A stretch of DNA of 45,100 bases from Janthinobacterium sp. TND4EL3 (GTDB taxonomy: Bacteria > Pseudomonadota > Gammaproteobacteria > Burkholderiales > Burkholderiaceae_D): the NCBI RefSeq assembly GCF_900156175.1, contig NZ_FTMV01000025.1, forward strand, positions 1-45,100, in the 5' to 3' direction. Below the pieces are notes generated by a model that saw nothing but the letters and a program-made list of their open reading frames with translations, was not told where the DNA came from and ran no database searches. Of the stretch, positions 32,961 through 40,687 are shown piece after piece. The position numbers were made by a program, and so were the translations under genes. Within the stretch, counting starts at the first letter, position 1. Each line of letters begins with the position of its first letter.

Positions 32961-34721
32961 ATGAGTAAATGGTCGATTGAAACCTTGAGTGCGGCATGCG
33001 CGGCCCTCGTCCTGGTGATGTTGGGCTGGCTGGCGGGCGCGGCCTGGCAGGAGCTCGATTTCTGGGAGCATGTCTGGCTGTCGCTGCTGCTGGCGGCCTC
33101 CGCCGGCACGGCCATGTGGCTGATGCGCAAGCTGCGGACCCACCTCGCCAGCACGCGCAAGCTGCTCGACGCCAGCACCATGCGCTACCGCGACCTGAGC
33201 GAGGCGGCGCAGGACGGCATGTGGCAAACGGATGCCCAAGGCACGATATTGCACGTCAACGAGCGCCTGTGCGACATGCTGGGCACGCGGGCGGAAGACC
33301 TGCTGGGCCACAAGATGAGCGAATTCCACGATGAGGCGACCATACGGCGCCTGTGTCCGCTGCTGCGCGCGCAGGAACACAGCTGCATGGGCGAACTGCA
33401 GTACTGGCACAGCGACGGCACGCAGCGCTGGGCCATGATCAGCGGACGCTGCCTGTACGACCGGCAGGGCATGCTGACGGGCGCCCTCGTGCTGGCCAGC
33501 GACATCACCGAGCAGAAGCGGGCCGAACACGCCTTGAGCGTCGCCCATGCGGAGCTGGAAAGCCGCGTGGCCCTGCGCACGGCCCAGCTGCAGGACGTAA
33601 ACGCGCGCCTGTCGGCCGAAATCGCCATGCGCGCGCAGACGGAAGCGGCGCTGGCGCGCAGCGAAGAGCGGCTGCAGGACATCATTTCCATGATGCCCCT
33701 GTCGCTGTTCCTGAAAGATGCCGAGTCGCGCATCGTGCTGATGAACGAGGCCTGCGAGCAGCAATGGGGCGTGCGCCAGCAAGACATCGCCGATGGGCGC
33801 GACCTGCAGCACTTTCCCAGCGACCAGAACGTGGGCTTCCAGGCGGCGGACCAGGAAGCATTCGCCAGCGGCCAGGTGGTGATCCGCGAAGAGCTGGTAT
33901 GGAATGCGCAGCTGCAGGAAAACCGGCGGGTGCAGACGCACAAGAAACCCGTGTTCGACGCCGAGGGCCGGCCGCAGATGATCATCGCCATGGCCATCGA
34001 CATCACGGAAAGCAAGCGCAACGAGGAAAAACTGCAGCGCTCCCTGGCCCAGCTGCGCGAACTGTCCGACCACCAGCAGACCATCAAGGAAGAGGAACGC
34101 CGGCGCATCGCGCTCGACATCCATGACGACCTGGGGCAGAACCTGATGGTGCTGCGCATCGACGTGTCGCTGCTGCACGCGCGCACGGCCACCTCGCATC
34201 CGCGCCTGCACCGCCACGCCCAGCGCGTGCTCGACACCCTCGACACCACCATCCGCTCCGTGCGCGCCATCATCAATGACTTGCACCCGAGCACACTGGA
34301 ACTGGGCCTGGGACCGGCCGCCGAATGGCTGATACGGCAGATGGAGGGCCGCGGCGCCATCCGCTACCGGCTCAAGATCAGCAGCGAGGCGCCCGACCTG
34401 GGCCTGGACCAGCGCCAGACGTCGGCCATCTTCCGCGTGCTGCAGGAATCGCTGTCGAACATCGTGCGCCACGCCCAGGCCAGCGAAGTGGACGTGGCGC
34501 TGGCGCAGGATGCGCACGCCATCATGCTGCGCATCAGCGACAACGGCATCGGCATGCAGCCGGGCGACGACGGCAAGCAGGCCGCCTTCGGCCTGAAGAG
34601 CATACGCGAGCGCGTCCACGCGCTGGGCGGCGAACTGCGCATCGACAGCCAGGCGGGCCGGGGCACGGCGCTGGCCATCCACCTGCCGCAGGCCAGGGAA
34701 AGCGTGGCGGAACGATCGTAA
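32961..34721 (+). CDS. PAS-domain sensor histidine kinase (HisKA_3/NarX-like), no adjacent response regulator
   Basis: A protein of about 586 residues. Two N-terminal membrane segments (about 9-27 and 36-53) enclose only a short loop, so there is no real periplasmic sensor. Two PAS domains follow (about 75-195, with DITEQKRAEHAL at its end, and about 235-350, ending DITESKRNEEKL), then the HisKA_3 box RRRIALDIHDDLGQNL with the phosphorylated H388 and a HATPase with LQESLSNIVRHAQA, ISDNGIGM and FGLKSIRERV. Such kinases pair with LuxR/NarL-type regulators; none lies next to it. The start at 32961 has AGGGG at a good distance; an ATG at 32943 is the alternative. Confidence 0.88.
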   Translation: MSKWSIETLSAACAALVLVMLGWLAGAAWQELDFWEHVWLSLLLAASAGTAMWLMRKLRTHLASTRKLLDASTMRYRDLSEAAQDGMWQTDAQGTILHVNERLCDMLGTRAEDLLGHKMSEFHDEATIRRLCPLLRAQEHSCMGELQYWHSDGTQRWAMISGRCLYDRQGMLTGALVLASDITEQKRAEHALSVAHAELESRVALRTAQLQDVNARLSAEIAMRAQTEAALARSEERLQDIISMMPLSLFLKDAESRIVLMNEACEQQWGVRQQDIADGRDLQHFPSDQNVGFQAADQEAFASGQVVIREELVWNAQLQENRRVQTHKKPVFDAEGRPQMIIAMAIDITESKRNEEKLQRSLAQLRELSDHQQTIKEEERRRIALDIHDDLGQNLMVLRIDVSLLHARTATSHPRLHRHAQRVLDTLDTTIRSVRAIINDLHPSTLELGLGPAAEWLIRQMEGRGAIRYRLKISSEAPDLGLDQRQTSAIFRVLQESLSNIVRHAQASEVDVALAQDAHAIMLRISDNGIGMQPGDDGKQAAFGLKSIRERVHALGGELRIDSQAGRGTALAIHLPQARESVAERS

Positions 34722-34735
34722 TGAAACAGAAATAT

Positions 34736-34749
34736 TACTAAAAATAGTA
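34736..34749. promoter_or_regulatory. Palindrome TACTA-N4-TAGTA upstream of the HAF-repeat gene
   Basis: A perfect 5-base inverted pair around AAAA lies 65 bases before the start codon of the HAF-repeat gene, in an AT-rich stretch that contrasts with the GC-rich genes on both sides. It has the size of a dimer binding site, such as for a NarL/LuxR-type protein. It begins 15 bases after the sensor kinase stop. Confidence 0.35.
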
Positions 34750-34813
34750 GTAAATTATGTATGCATTTGCGGCATAAAAAAGTATAGTGAGTTTTTTCTT
34801 TAGGGAAACTATC

Positions 34814-35953
34814 ATGCCGCCACGGTCTTGCTGCGTCTCCGCCCCACTGCTCGGTCTGCTCCTGCTGGCCACCCTCCCCTCCGCCAGCGCCGCCATCCAT
34901 GCCGAACACGGCTTTGGCGAAAAGGATGGCAATGGCAGCATCGCCTCGGACCTGAATCCGGCCGGGCTGGTGGCCGGCATCATCCTTGAGGAAGAGGGTC
35001 GGCGCCGCGCCGTGACCTACCAGCACGGCCGCATCCGCGAACTCGGCACGCTGGGCGGCCATGAAGGTTTCACCAAGGCCATCAACATGCATGGCGTGGT
35101 GGTGGGATCGGCGCAGACGGCCAGCGGCGCCTGGCACGCCTTCCGCTACGACGCGGCGGGCGGCATGCGCGACCTGGGCACCCTGGGCGGCAACAGCAGC
35201 TACGCCACGGCCATCACGGGCGGCGGCCAGGTGGCCGGCTATGCCGACACCAGCGGCGGCGATTTCCACGCCTTTGTCACGCAGGCCGACCACAGCCTGC
35301 AAGACCTGGGCACCCTGGGCGGCGCCAGCAGCTATGCCAGCGGGGTGAACAGCCATGGCGTGGTGGTGGGCACGGCACAGCGCGAAGATGGCTACCGCCG
35401 CGCCTTCGTCTACCGCCCCGGCACGGGCATGCAGGAAATCGGCACCCTGCCCGGCGGACGCATCAGCTCGGCCACGGCCGTCAACGACGCGGGCCTGGTC
35501 GTGGGCGCCTCGGAAACGGAGAAGCGCCGCTGGCATGCGTTCGCCTGGGACGGCAAGCGCATGCTCGACCTGGGCGCCATGATAGGCCAGGGCGACAGCT
35601 ACGCCACGGCCGTCAACGCGGCCGGCCACGTCGTCGGCAGCGTCAGCATCAACGGCTTCGAGCCGATGACGTTCGTCTACAAGGACGGCGTGATGACGGT
35701 GCGCCGCCGCGACGACGGACTGTACCTGACCAACAAGATCACGGACGCCGGCCTGGTCGTGGGCGCCGTCTACACGGGGCACAAATTCCAGGCCTTCGCC
35801 GTGCCGTCGCAAGCGTCGCCGGCACCGCCGCGCAGCAATCCGCTGGACTGGCTGGCCATCACCTTCCTCATCGGCGCCAGCGGCGTGGCGCTGTACAAAT
35901 TGCAGCGCAACTACCGCATGGGCCTGCTGGGCGCGCGCACGCGTTTCATGTAG
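34814..35953 (+). CDS. HAF-repeat extracellular protein with C-terminal membrane anchor
   Basis: A 379-residue secreted protein. A signal peptide (about 1-26, LLGLLLLATLPSASA) is followed by at least six repeats of about 45 residues, each with a HAFRYDAAGGMRDLGTLGG-like unit and a VNxxGVVVG segment (VVVGSAQT, QVAGYADT, VVVGTAQR, VVGASETE, VVGSVSIN). The C-terminus has a proline-rich spacer, one hydrophobic helix (WLAITFLIGASGVALYKL) and a basic tail, an anchoring layout like sorting signals of HAF/PEP-CTERM proteins but without the PEP motif. The AGGGA site 7 bases ahead supports the start at 34814. The function of HAF repeats is unknown; a beta-propeller-like fold is likely. Confidence 0.8.
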   Translation: MPPRSCCVSAPLLGLLLLATLPSASAAIHAEHGFGEKDGNGSIASDLNPAGLVAGIILEEEGRRRAVTYQHGRIRELGTLGGHEGFTKAINMHGVVVGSAQTASGAWHAFRYDAAGGMRDLGTLGGNSSYATAITGGGQVAGYADTSGGDFHAFVTQADHSLQDLGTLGGASSYASGVNSHGVVVGTAQREDGYRRAFVYRPGTGMQEIGTLPGGRISSATAVNDAGLVVGASETEKRRWHAFAWDGKRMLDLGAMIGQGDSYATAVNAAGHVVGSVSINGFEPMTFVYKDGVMTVRRRDDGLYLTNKITDAGLVVGAVYTGHKFQAFAVPSQASPAPPRSNPLDWLAITFLIGASGVALYKLQRNYRMGLLGARTRFM

Positions 35954-35971
35954 TCCACGGCAGTACAGGCG

Positions 35972-35999
35972 AAAAAAAAGAGGCTTGCGCCTCTTTTTT
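35972..35999. terminator. Bidirectional terminator between the HAF-repeat gene and rpoD
   Basis: AGAGGC (35979-35984), loop TTGC, GCCTCT (35989-35994), with an A-run on the left and a T-run on the right. It serves both convergent genes. Confidence 0.85.
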
Positions 36000-36015
36000 C
36001 TTGCCTGCTGACCGC

Positions 36016-38523
36016 TTAGTTCTGTGTCAGGAACGTTTTCAGCTTGTCCGAACGCGAAGGCTGGCGCAGCTTGCTCATGGCTTTCGCTTCGATCTGGCGG
36101 ATGCGCTCGCGCGTCACGTCGAACTGCTTGCCCACTTCTTCCAGGGTGTGGTCGTTCGACATTTCCACGCCGTAACGCATGCGCAGCACCTTCGCTTCGC
36201 GCGGCGTCAGGGAGTCCAGCACTTCCTTGATCACGTTGCGCATCGAGGCGTGCAGCGCGGCGTCCAGCGGCGCCAGCGTCGTGTTGTCTTCGATGAAGTC
36301 GCCCAGTTGCGAATCGCCATCTTCGCCCATCGGCGTTTCCATGGAAATCGGCTCTTTGGCGATCTTCATGATCTCGCGCACCTTGTTTTCCGGCATTTCC
36401 ATCTTGACGGCCAGGGTCGCCAGGTCCGGCTCGCTGCCCGTTTCCTGCATGATCTGGCGCGAGATGCGGTTCATCTTGTTGATCGTTTCGATCATGTGCA
36501 CCGGCACGCGGATGGTGCGGGCCATGTCGGCGATCGAACGCGTGATGGCCTGGCGGATCCACCAGGTGGCGTAGGTCGAGAACTTGTAGCCGCGGCGGTA
36601 TTCGAATTTATCGACGGCCTTCAGCAGGCCGATGTTGCCTTCCTGGATCAAATCGAGGAATTGCAGGCCGCGGTTGATGTATTTCTTGGCGATCGAGATG
36701 ACCAGGCGCAAGTTGGCCACCGTCATTTCGCGTTTCGCGTGACGGGCGCGCTTTTCGCCGGCAGCCATCTGCTTGTTGATCTTGCGCAAATCCGCCAGCG
36801 GCAGGGCCACGCGCGCTTGCAGGTCGATCATCTTCTTTTGCAGTTCCTTGACGGCAGGCACGTTACGGCTGAGGATGGCGCTGTACGGATACTTGCAATC
36901 GACTTCGCGGTCGACCCATTCCAGGTCGCATTCATTGCCCGGGAATACCTTGATGAAGTGGGCGCGCGGCATGCCGCATTTGTTCACGCACAGTTCCAGC
37001 ACGGCGCGCTCGATGTGGCGCACTTCTTCCATCTGGCCGCGCAGGGTGTCGCACAGCTTTTCGACGACCTTGGCCGTGAAGCGGATGCCCAGCAATTCCT
37101 GCGAAATGGCTTCCTGCGCCTTGACGTAGGCTTTCGAGTTGTAGCCCTCGGGCGCCTTGCGCATCTTGTCGTACTGCGTGGAAATGACGGCAAACTTTTC
37201 CAGCGCATTCTTTTTCAGCTGCGCCAGCTGCTCGCTGGAGAAACCGGCCGCGCCGCCATTGGCGTCGCCGTCTTCTTCCTCGGCTTCTTCTTCCTCTTCC
37301 TCGTCGTCGCTCGCAGCGGCGGGCGCGGCGGCAGCGGCCGGGGCCGGGGCATTGCTTTCGTTCAAATCGACAAAGCCGTCGACCACTTCATCGACCTTGA
37401 TTTCATCGCGCGCGATTTTTTGCGACAGCGCAACGATTTCGCCGATGGTGGTCGGGCAGGCGGAAATGGCCTGGATCATGTCCTTCAGGCCGCCTTCGAT
37501 GCGCTTGGCGATCTCGATCTCGCCTTCCCGCGTCAGCAGCGCCACGGCGCCCATTTCACGCATGTACATGCGCACGGGGTCGGTGGTGCGGCCGAAGTCG
37601 GAGTCGACGGTCGACAGGGCGGTCGCAGCGGCCGCTTCCACTTCATCGTCGCTGGTGACGGTGGCGACGTTGTCTGTCAGCAACAGGCTTTCCGCGTCAG
37701 GGGCGCGCTCGTAGACGGCGATGCCCATGTCGTTGAAGGTGGCGATGATGCCTTCGATGGCTTCCGGATCGATGATGTTTTCCGGCAATTGGTCATTGAT
37801 CTCGGCATAGGTGAGGAAACCGCGTTCCTTGCCCATGTTGATCAGGCCCGTGATCTGCTTGCGGCGGCGTTCCAGGTCCGCTGCCGACGCTTCCGGATCG
37901 CCCAGTGCGTCCGCCAGGCCGCCCTTGGCCTTGCGGTCGCGCGCTTTCGAGACGGCCTTCAGTTCGGCCCGCTCGACGGCGTTCAGCGCTGCCACTTCAT
38001 CGTTTTCCGGCGTGAATTCGCTCGGTTTGCGGCCGCGGCGGCCTGGCACCTTGACGGTCGGCAAGAAATAATTCGAGGTGTCGATGGCGGCCAGGGCGTC
38101 GGCGTCCGTGGTCTTGCTGACGATTTGCGCGCCAGAAATAATGGTCACGGGCGCCGGTTCCACCTTGGCGCGCACGACCTTCGAACGGGCAGCCGTCACC
38201 ACCTTATTCGTGGCGGCGCTCTCGCTGACCTTGCGTGGCGCGGCCGGAGCCTTGACGCCCGGGGCGATCTTCACGCTCGGCGCCTTGGCGGGCGCCGCTT
38301 CGGCTGCTTCGACAGCCGTCTCGGCCGGCGGCACGGCGGCCAGGCGCGAACGGCTTTTCTTCACCACGGTGACGACGGTCGGCGCCGTCGTGACGGTGGC
38401 TTCCGGATTCGCTTGCGCATTATCGATGAAGTAAGATAAAGTCGTTTTGGGTACGGCAAGTGGCGCCGCGGCTGGGCGTGGCGCCTTGGCGGACAACGTT
38501 AAAGTTTTTGGCGTATTCTTCAT
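36016..38523 (-). CDS. rpoD: RNA polymerase primary sigma factor (sigma-70)
   Basis: An 835-residue housekeeping sigma factor. An alanine/proline/lysine-rich N-terminal extension of about 200 residues precedes region 1.1 (ITGLINMGKERGFLTYAEINDQLP). Region 1.2 has DPVRMYMREMG, followed by a non-conserved region with a run of acidic residues (SDDEEEEEEAEEEDGD). Regions 2-4 follow with ANLRLVISIAKKY, GLQFLDLIQEGNIGLLKAVD, YATWWIRQAITRSIAD, the region 3 helix and region 4.2 TLEEVGKQFDVTRERIRQIE. The length is greater than in E. coli (613), as is common in Burkholderiales. dnaG, its usual upstream neighbour, is absent here. Confidence 0.95.
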   Translation of the reverse strand: MKNTPKTLTLSAKAPRPAAAPLAVPKTTLSYFIDNAQANPEATVTTAPTVVTVVKKSRSRLAAVPPAETAVEAAEAAPAKAPSVKIAPGVKAPAAPRKVSESAATNKVVTAARSKVVRAKVEPAPVTIISGAQIVSKTTDADALAAIDTSNYFLPTVKVPGRRGRKPSEFTPENDEVAALNAVERAELKAVSKARDRKAKGGLADALGDPEASAADLERRRKQITGLINMGKERGFLTYAEINDQLPENIIDPEAIEGIIATFNDMGIAVYERAPDAESLLLTDNVATVTSDDEVEAAAATALSTVDSDFGRTTDPVRMYMREMGAVALLTREGEIEIAKRIEGGLKDMIQAISACPTTIGEIVALSQKIARDEIKVDEVVDGFVDLNESNAPAPAAAAAPAAASDDEEEEEEAEEEDGDANGGAAGFSSEQLAQLKKNALEKFAVISTQYDKMRKAPEGYNSKAYVKAQEAISQELLGIRFTAKVVEKLCDTLRGQMEEVRHIERAVLELCVNKCGMPRAHFIKVFPGNECDLEWVDREVDCKYPYSAILSRNVPAVKELQKKMIDLQARVALPLADLRKINKQMAAGEKRARHAKREMTVANLRLVISIAKKYINRGLQFLDLIQEGNIGLLKAVDKFEYRRGYKFSTYATWWIRQAITRSIADMARTIRVPVHMIETINKMNRISRQIMQETGSEPDLATLAVKMEMPENKVREIMKIAKEPISMETPMGEDGDSQLGDFIEDNTTLAPLDAALHASMRNVIKEVLDSLTPREAKVLRMRYGVEMSNDHTLEEVGKQFDVTRERIRQIEAKAMSKLRQPSRSDKLKTFLTQN

Positions 38524-39084
38524 GAGATATCTCTTAATGCGAGACCAGATGGTGTCGGCGCGAAGTGAATGATTCCACCTAAGCCTGCGAAACCGGACTC
38601 GATGGAGCGTATTGTTGCGGCTGCCGTCAAGGGCAGCGGCGCCTGTCTATCGGGACGTTCATAGCCCGCGCATCCAGCGGCGGCGGGGCCGAAGCCTGAT
38701 CAGATAAATAAGCGATGTACATTGCGGAATGAAAAAAAGCCCGTACCAGAACGGGCTTGAATCTATTGTTGTTCAGTGAAGACACAGCGGAGAGCAAGAT
38801 TATGCACGAAGGCCAGTTATCTGGATAATTGATAAGCAAAATATCTGATATCAAAAATATCAATAATGATGGCCCTGCACCGCACTGCTCCTATCCCCTG
38901 CACACCTGAGCCAGACCATCAAACCTGGGGTCCGGTCATCAGCGCAAGCGGACATTATACACATTTCCCGCATTTCGCGCTGTGTCCGCTGTAGTACGGA
39001 CCCGTCTATCTCTGCGCAAGTTGCCAAAAAAGACAATGCACTTGCCTGTGGCGCGTGCTATGCTCCCCTTTTATAGCCCAACCA
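38524..39084. other. Long rpoD-proQ intergenic region with structured elements and candidate promoters
   Basis: This 561-base divergent region has no convincing gene. From rpoD outward it holds a minus-strand terminator (38732-38758), a CATAAT box on the minus strand (38799-38804), an AT-rich segment with the inverted repeat GATAT-N5-ATATC (38847-38861), a minus-strand TATAAT (38954-38959) and a nested inverted repeat: GGGTCCG (38928-38934) with CGGACCC (38997-39003), and AGCGGACA (38947-38954) with TGTCCGCT (38983-38990). A minus-strand frame of 78 codons (38627-38863) has no start context or family resemblance and is not called. Confidence 0.6.
38732..38758 (-). terminator. Isolated terminator in the rpoD upstream region
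   Basis: AAGCCCGT (38737-38744), loop ACCAGA, ACGGGCTT (38751-38758), followed on the minus strand by a seven-base T-run. No gene ends here, so it must close a short transcript or attenuate one that leads to rpoD 208 bases further on. Confidence 0.75.
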
Positions 39085-39594
39085 ATGATGTCGATGACCA
39101 GCTCCACGCCAGACCAGCAAGCCACCCCTCCTGACACGCCAGTCGATGCAGCCCCAGCGGCGGCACCGGCCGCGGCCGCCACGCCGGCGCCAGCCGGCCT
39201 GACCGCGCGCGCCCTGCTGAAACAGTTCCAGGAGCAATTCCCGCCGTTCCGCGACTGCCTGCCCTTGTCCATCGGTATCGACAAGCAGATCCTGGCCCGC
39301 CTGCCGGACCTGGACCGCAAGCTGATGCGCACGGCGCTGGGCATCCACACGGGTTCGCTGCGCTACCTGCGCGTGATGGAAAAAGCCAAGGTACGCTACG
39401 ACCTCGACGGCACGGCCGGCGCGGAAGTGACGCAAACCCACCGCGACCACGCCACGCAAGTGCTGCAGCAGCGCTTCAAGAAGGAAGCCGAGCGCAAGAA
39501 AGCCGAGCGCGACGCGGCCGCCGCCGAAGAAGCGAACCGTTTGCGCCTGGAAAAACTGAATCAGCTGACCGCGAAATTCTCGCGCAAGGGCTGA
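39085..39594 (+). CDS. proQ: ProQ/FinO-domain RNA chaperone
   Basis: A 169-residue RNA-binding protein. An alanine/proline-rich N-terminal tail of about 45 residues precedes the FinO domain (ARALLKQFQEQFPPFRDCLP, then LSIGIDKQIL, RTALGIHTGSLRYLRVM and RYDLDG). A charged helical tail (KKEAERKKAERDAAAAEEA) closes the protein. ProQ-type proteins bind structured small RNAs and mRNA 3' ends. Three possible starts (39085, 39088, 39094) lie within 10 bases; none has a strong ribosome binding site. The exonuclease gene follows after 9 bases on the same strand. The C-terminal Tudor domain of E. coli ProQ is missing, as in many betaproteobacterial members. Confidence 0.85.
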   Translation: MMSMTSSTPDQQATPPDTPVDAAPAAAPAAAATPAPAGLTARALLKQFQEQFPPFRDCLPLSIGIDKQILARLPDLDRKLMRTALGIHTGSLRYLRVMEKAKVRYDLDGTAGAEVTQTHRDHATQVLQQRFKKEAERKKAERDAAAAEEANRLRLEKLNQLTAKFSRKG

Positions 39595-39603
39595 TCCGGT
39601 TTC

Positions 39604-40245
39604 ATGGACACCGCTGCCGCACCGCCACTGCCGCCCTACCTGGGCATCGCCCTCGACCATGTCAAGCTGGTACGCACCAGCGACGATGCCAGGGCGGCCA
39701 TGGCCGCCCTGCTGGCAGCGGACGCCATCGGCTTCGACACGGAATCGAAGCCGACTTTCGTCAAGGGTGAATCGTCCACGGGTCCGCACCTGATCCAGCT
39801 GGCCACCGACGATATCGCCTACCTGTTCCAGGTGGGCGCCACGCCGCCCCTGGCCGAACTCAAAGCCATCCTCGAATCGACCACCACCCTGAAGGTGGGC
39901 TTCGGCCTGTCCGACGACGTCAAGCGCCTGCGCAACAAGCTGGGCATTGTTCCAGCGCAAGTGCTGGACCTGTCCGTCGCCCTGCGCGGCGGCCAGCGCA
40001 ACGACCTGGGCGCGAAGACGGCCGTGGCCAAGTTCTTCGGCCTGCACCTGCAAAAGTCGAAAAAGATCTCCACCACCAACTGGGCCACGTCGCGCCTGAC
40101 GGAAAAGCAGATCCTGTACGCGGCCGACGATGCCCAGGTGGCCTTGCGCGTGTACCGCCGCTGGATCGCCGACGGCGGCAAGGTGGCGCCGCAAAAAGCC
40201 CCACGGACCAGCACGCCTGCGGCCACGCCACCCGCACCCGCCTGA
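39604..40245 (+). CDS. RNase D-like 3'-5' exonuclease (DEDDy)
   Basis: A 213-residue DnaQ-fold nuclease. Exo I is AIGFDTESKP with D45 and E47, Exo II is VGFGLSDDVKRL with D104/D105, and Exo III is the DEDDy form QILYAADDAQVAL with Y172 and D176, so the catalytic set is complete. It is shorter than RNase D (about 375) and lacks HRDC domains; an alanine/proline-rich tail ends it. The substrate may be RNA or DNA. It lies 9 bases after proQ, suggesting a joint role in RNA processing or turnover, which is inference from position only. Confidence 0.85.
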   Translation: MDTAAAPPLPPYLGIALDHVKLVRTSDDARAAMAALLAADAIGFDTESKPTFVKGESSTGPHLIQLATDDIAYLFQVGATPPLAELKAILESTTTLKVGFGLSDDVKRLRNKLGIVPAQVLDLSVALRGGQRNDLGAKTAVAKFFGLHLQKSKKISTTNWATSRLTEKQILYAADDAQVALRVYRRWIADGGKVAPQKAPRTSTPAATPPAPA

Positions 40246-40258
40246 GCCGTCCCGCAGC

Positions 40259-40687
40259 ATGAGCAAGAGCAAGTCCATCGGCACGACGCCCGACGCGATC
40301 GCCGCCGCCGAACAGGCGCTGGGGCGAGCGCTGCCCGCTTCCTACGTGCAATGGTTATTGGTCAACAATGGCCGCGCACTGGGCGCGCTCACCCTGTTTC
40401 CCGTCTACGACGCGGACAATGCGCGCAAGACCTGGGAATCGATAGACCGCCACTACCGCGAAGGCTGGCAGGCGTGGCTGGACAACTTCGCCGGCAGCGG
40501 CGTCGATTGCGCCAGCCTGCTGCCCTTCGCGCAATTCGGCACGGGCGACTACTATTGCTTCGACTACGCCCGGATCGGGCCGTCGGGCGAGCCCACGGTC
40601 GTGCTGTGGTCGCACGAAACAGGCACCACCACGGCAGTGGCGCCCGACTTTGCTGCCTTTCTCGCCCTGCCCGGCCGTCCCGGCTAG
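40259..40687 (+). CDS. SMI1/KNR4 (SUKH) family protein
   Basis: A 142-residue soluble protein with the SUKH-fold landmarks: an N-terminal helix IAAAEQALGRALPASYVQWL followed by LVNNGRALGALTLFPV, then FAQFGTGDYYCFDYARIGP and VVLWSHETGTTTAVAPDF with a conserved tryptophan. SUKH proteins are often immunity proteins against contact-dependent toxins in bacteria, but stand-alone copies are common and no toxin gene is nearby. The start at 40259 lies 13 bases after the exonuclease stop; there is no strong ribosome binding site, so coupling is likely. Its stop overlaps the convergent MocR stop in a shared CTAG. Confidence 0.75.
   Translation: MSKSKSIGTTPDAIAAAEQALGRALPASYVQWLLVNNGRALGALTLFPVYDADNARKTWESIDRHYREGWQAWLDNFAGSGVDCASLLPFAQFGTGDYYCFDYARIGPSGEPTVVLWSHETGTTTAVAPDFAAFLALPGRPG

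Noticed and set aside
29924..33181. Very long minus-strand open frame antisense to ppc
   Set aside because: It lacks family resemblance and has the low-complexity composition of a reverse-strand shadow of a GC-rich gene.
36001..38439. Long plus-strand open frame antisense to rpoD
   Set aside because: Histidine/arginine/glycine-rich shadow of rpoD with no ribosome binding site or homology pattern.
38602..38630. TTGACG-based promoter for rpoD
   Set aside because: TTGACG is present on the minus strand at 38625-38630, but no acceptable -10 box stands at 16-18 bases.
38627..38863. 78-codon minus-strand frame in the rpoD upstream region
   Set aside because: No start signal, no recognisable pattern, and it spans the terminator hairpin; better read as noncoding leader sequence.
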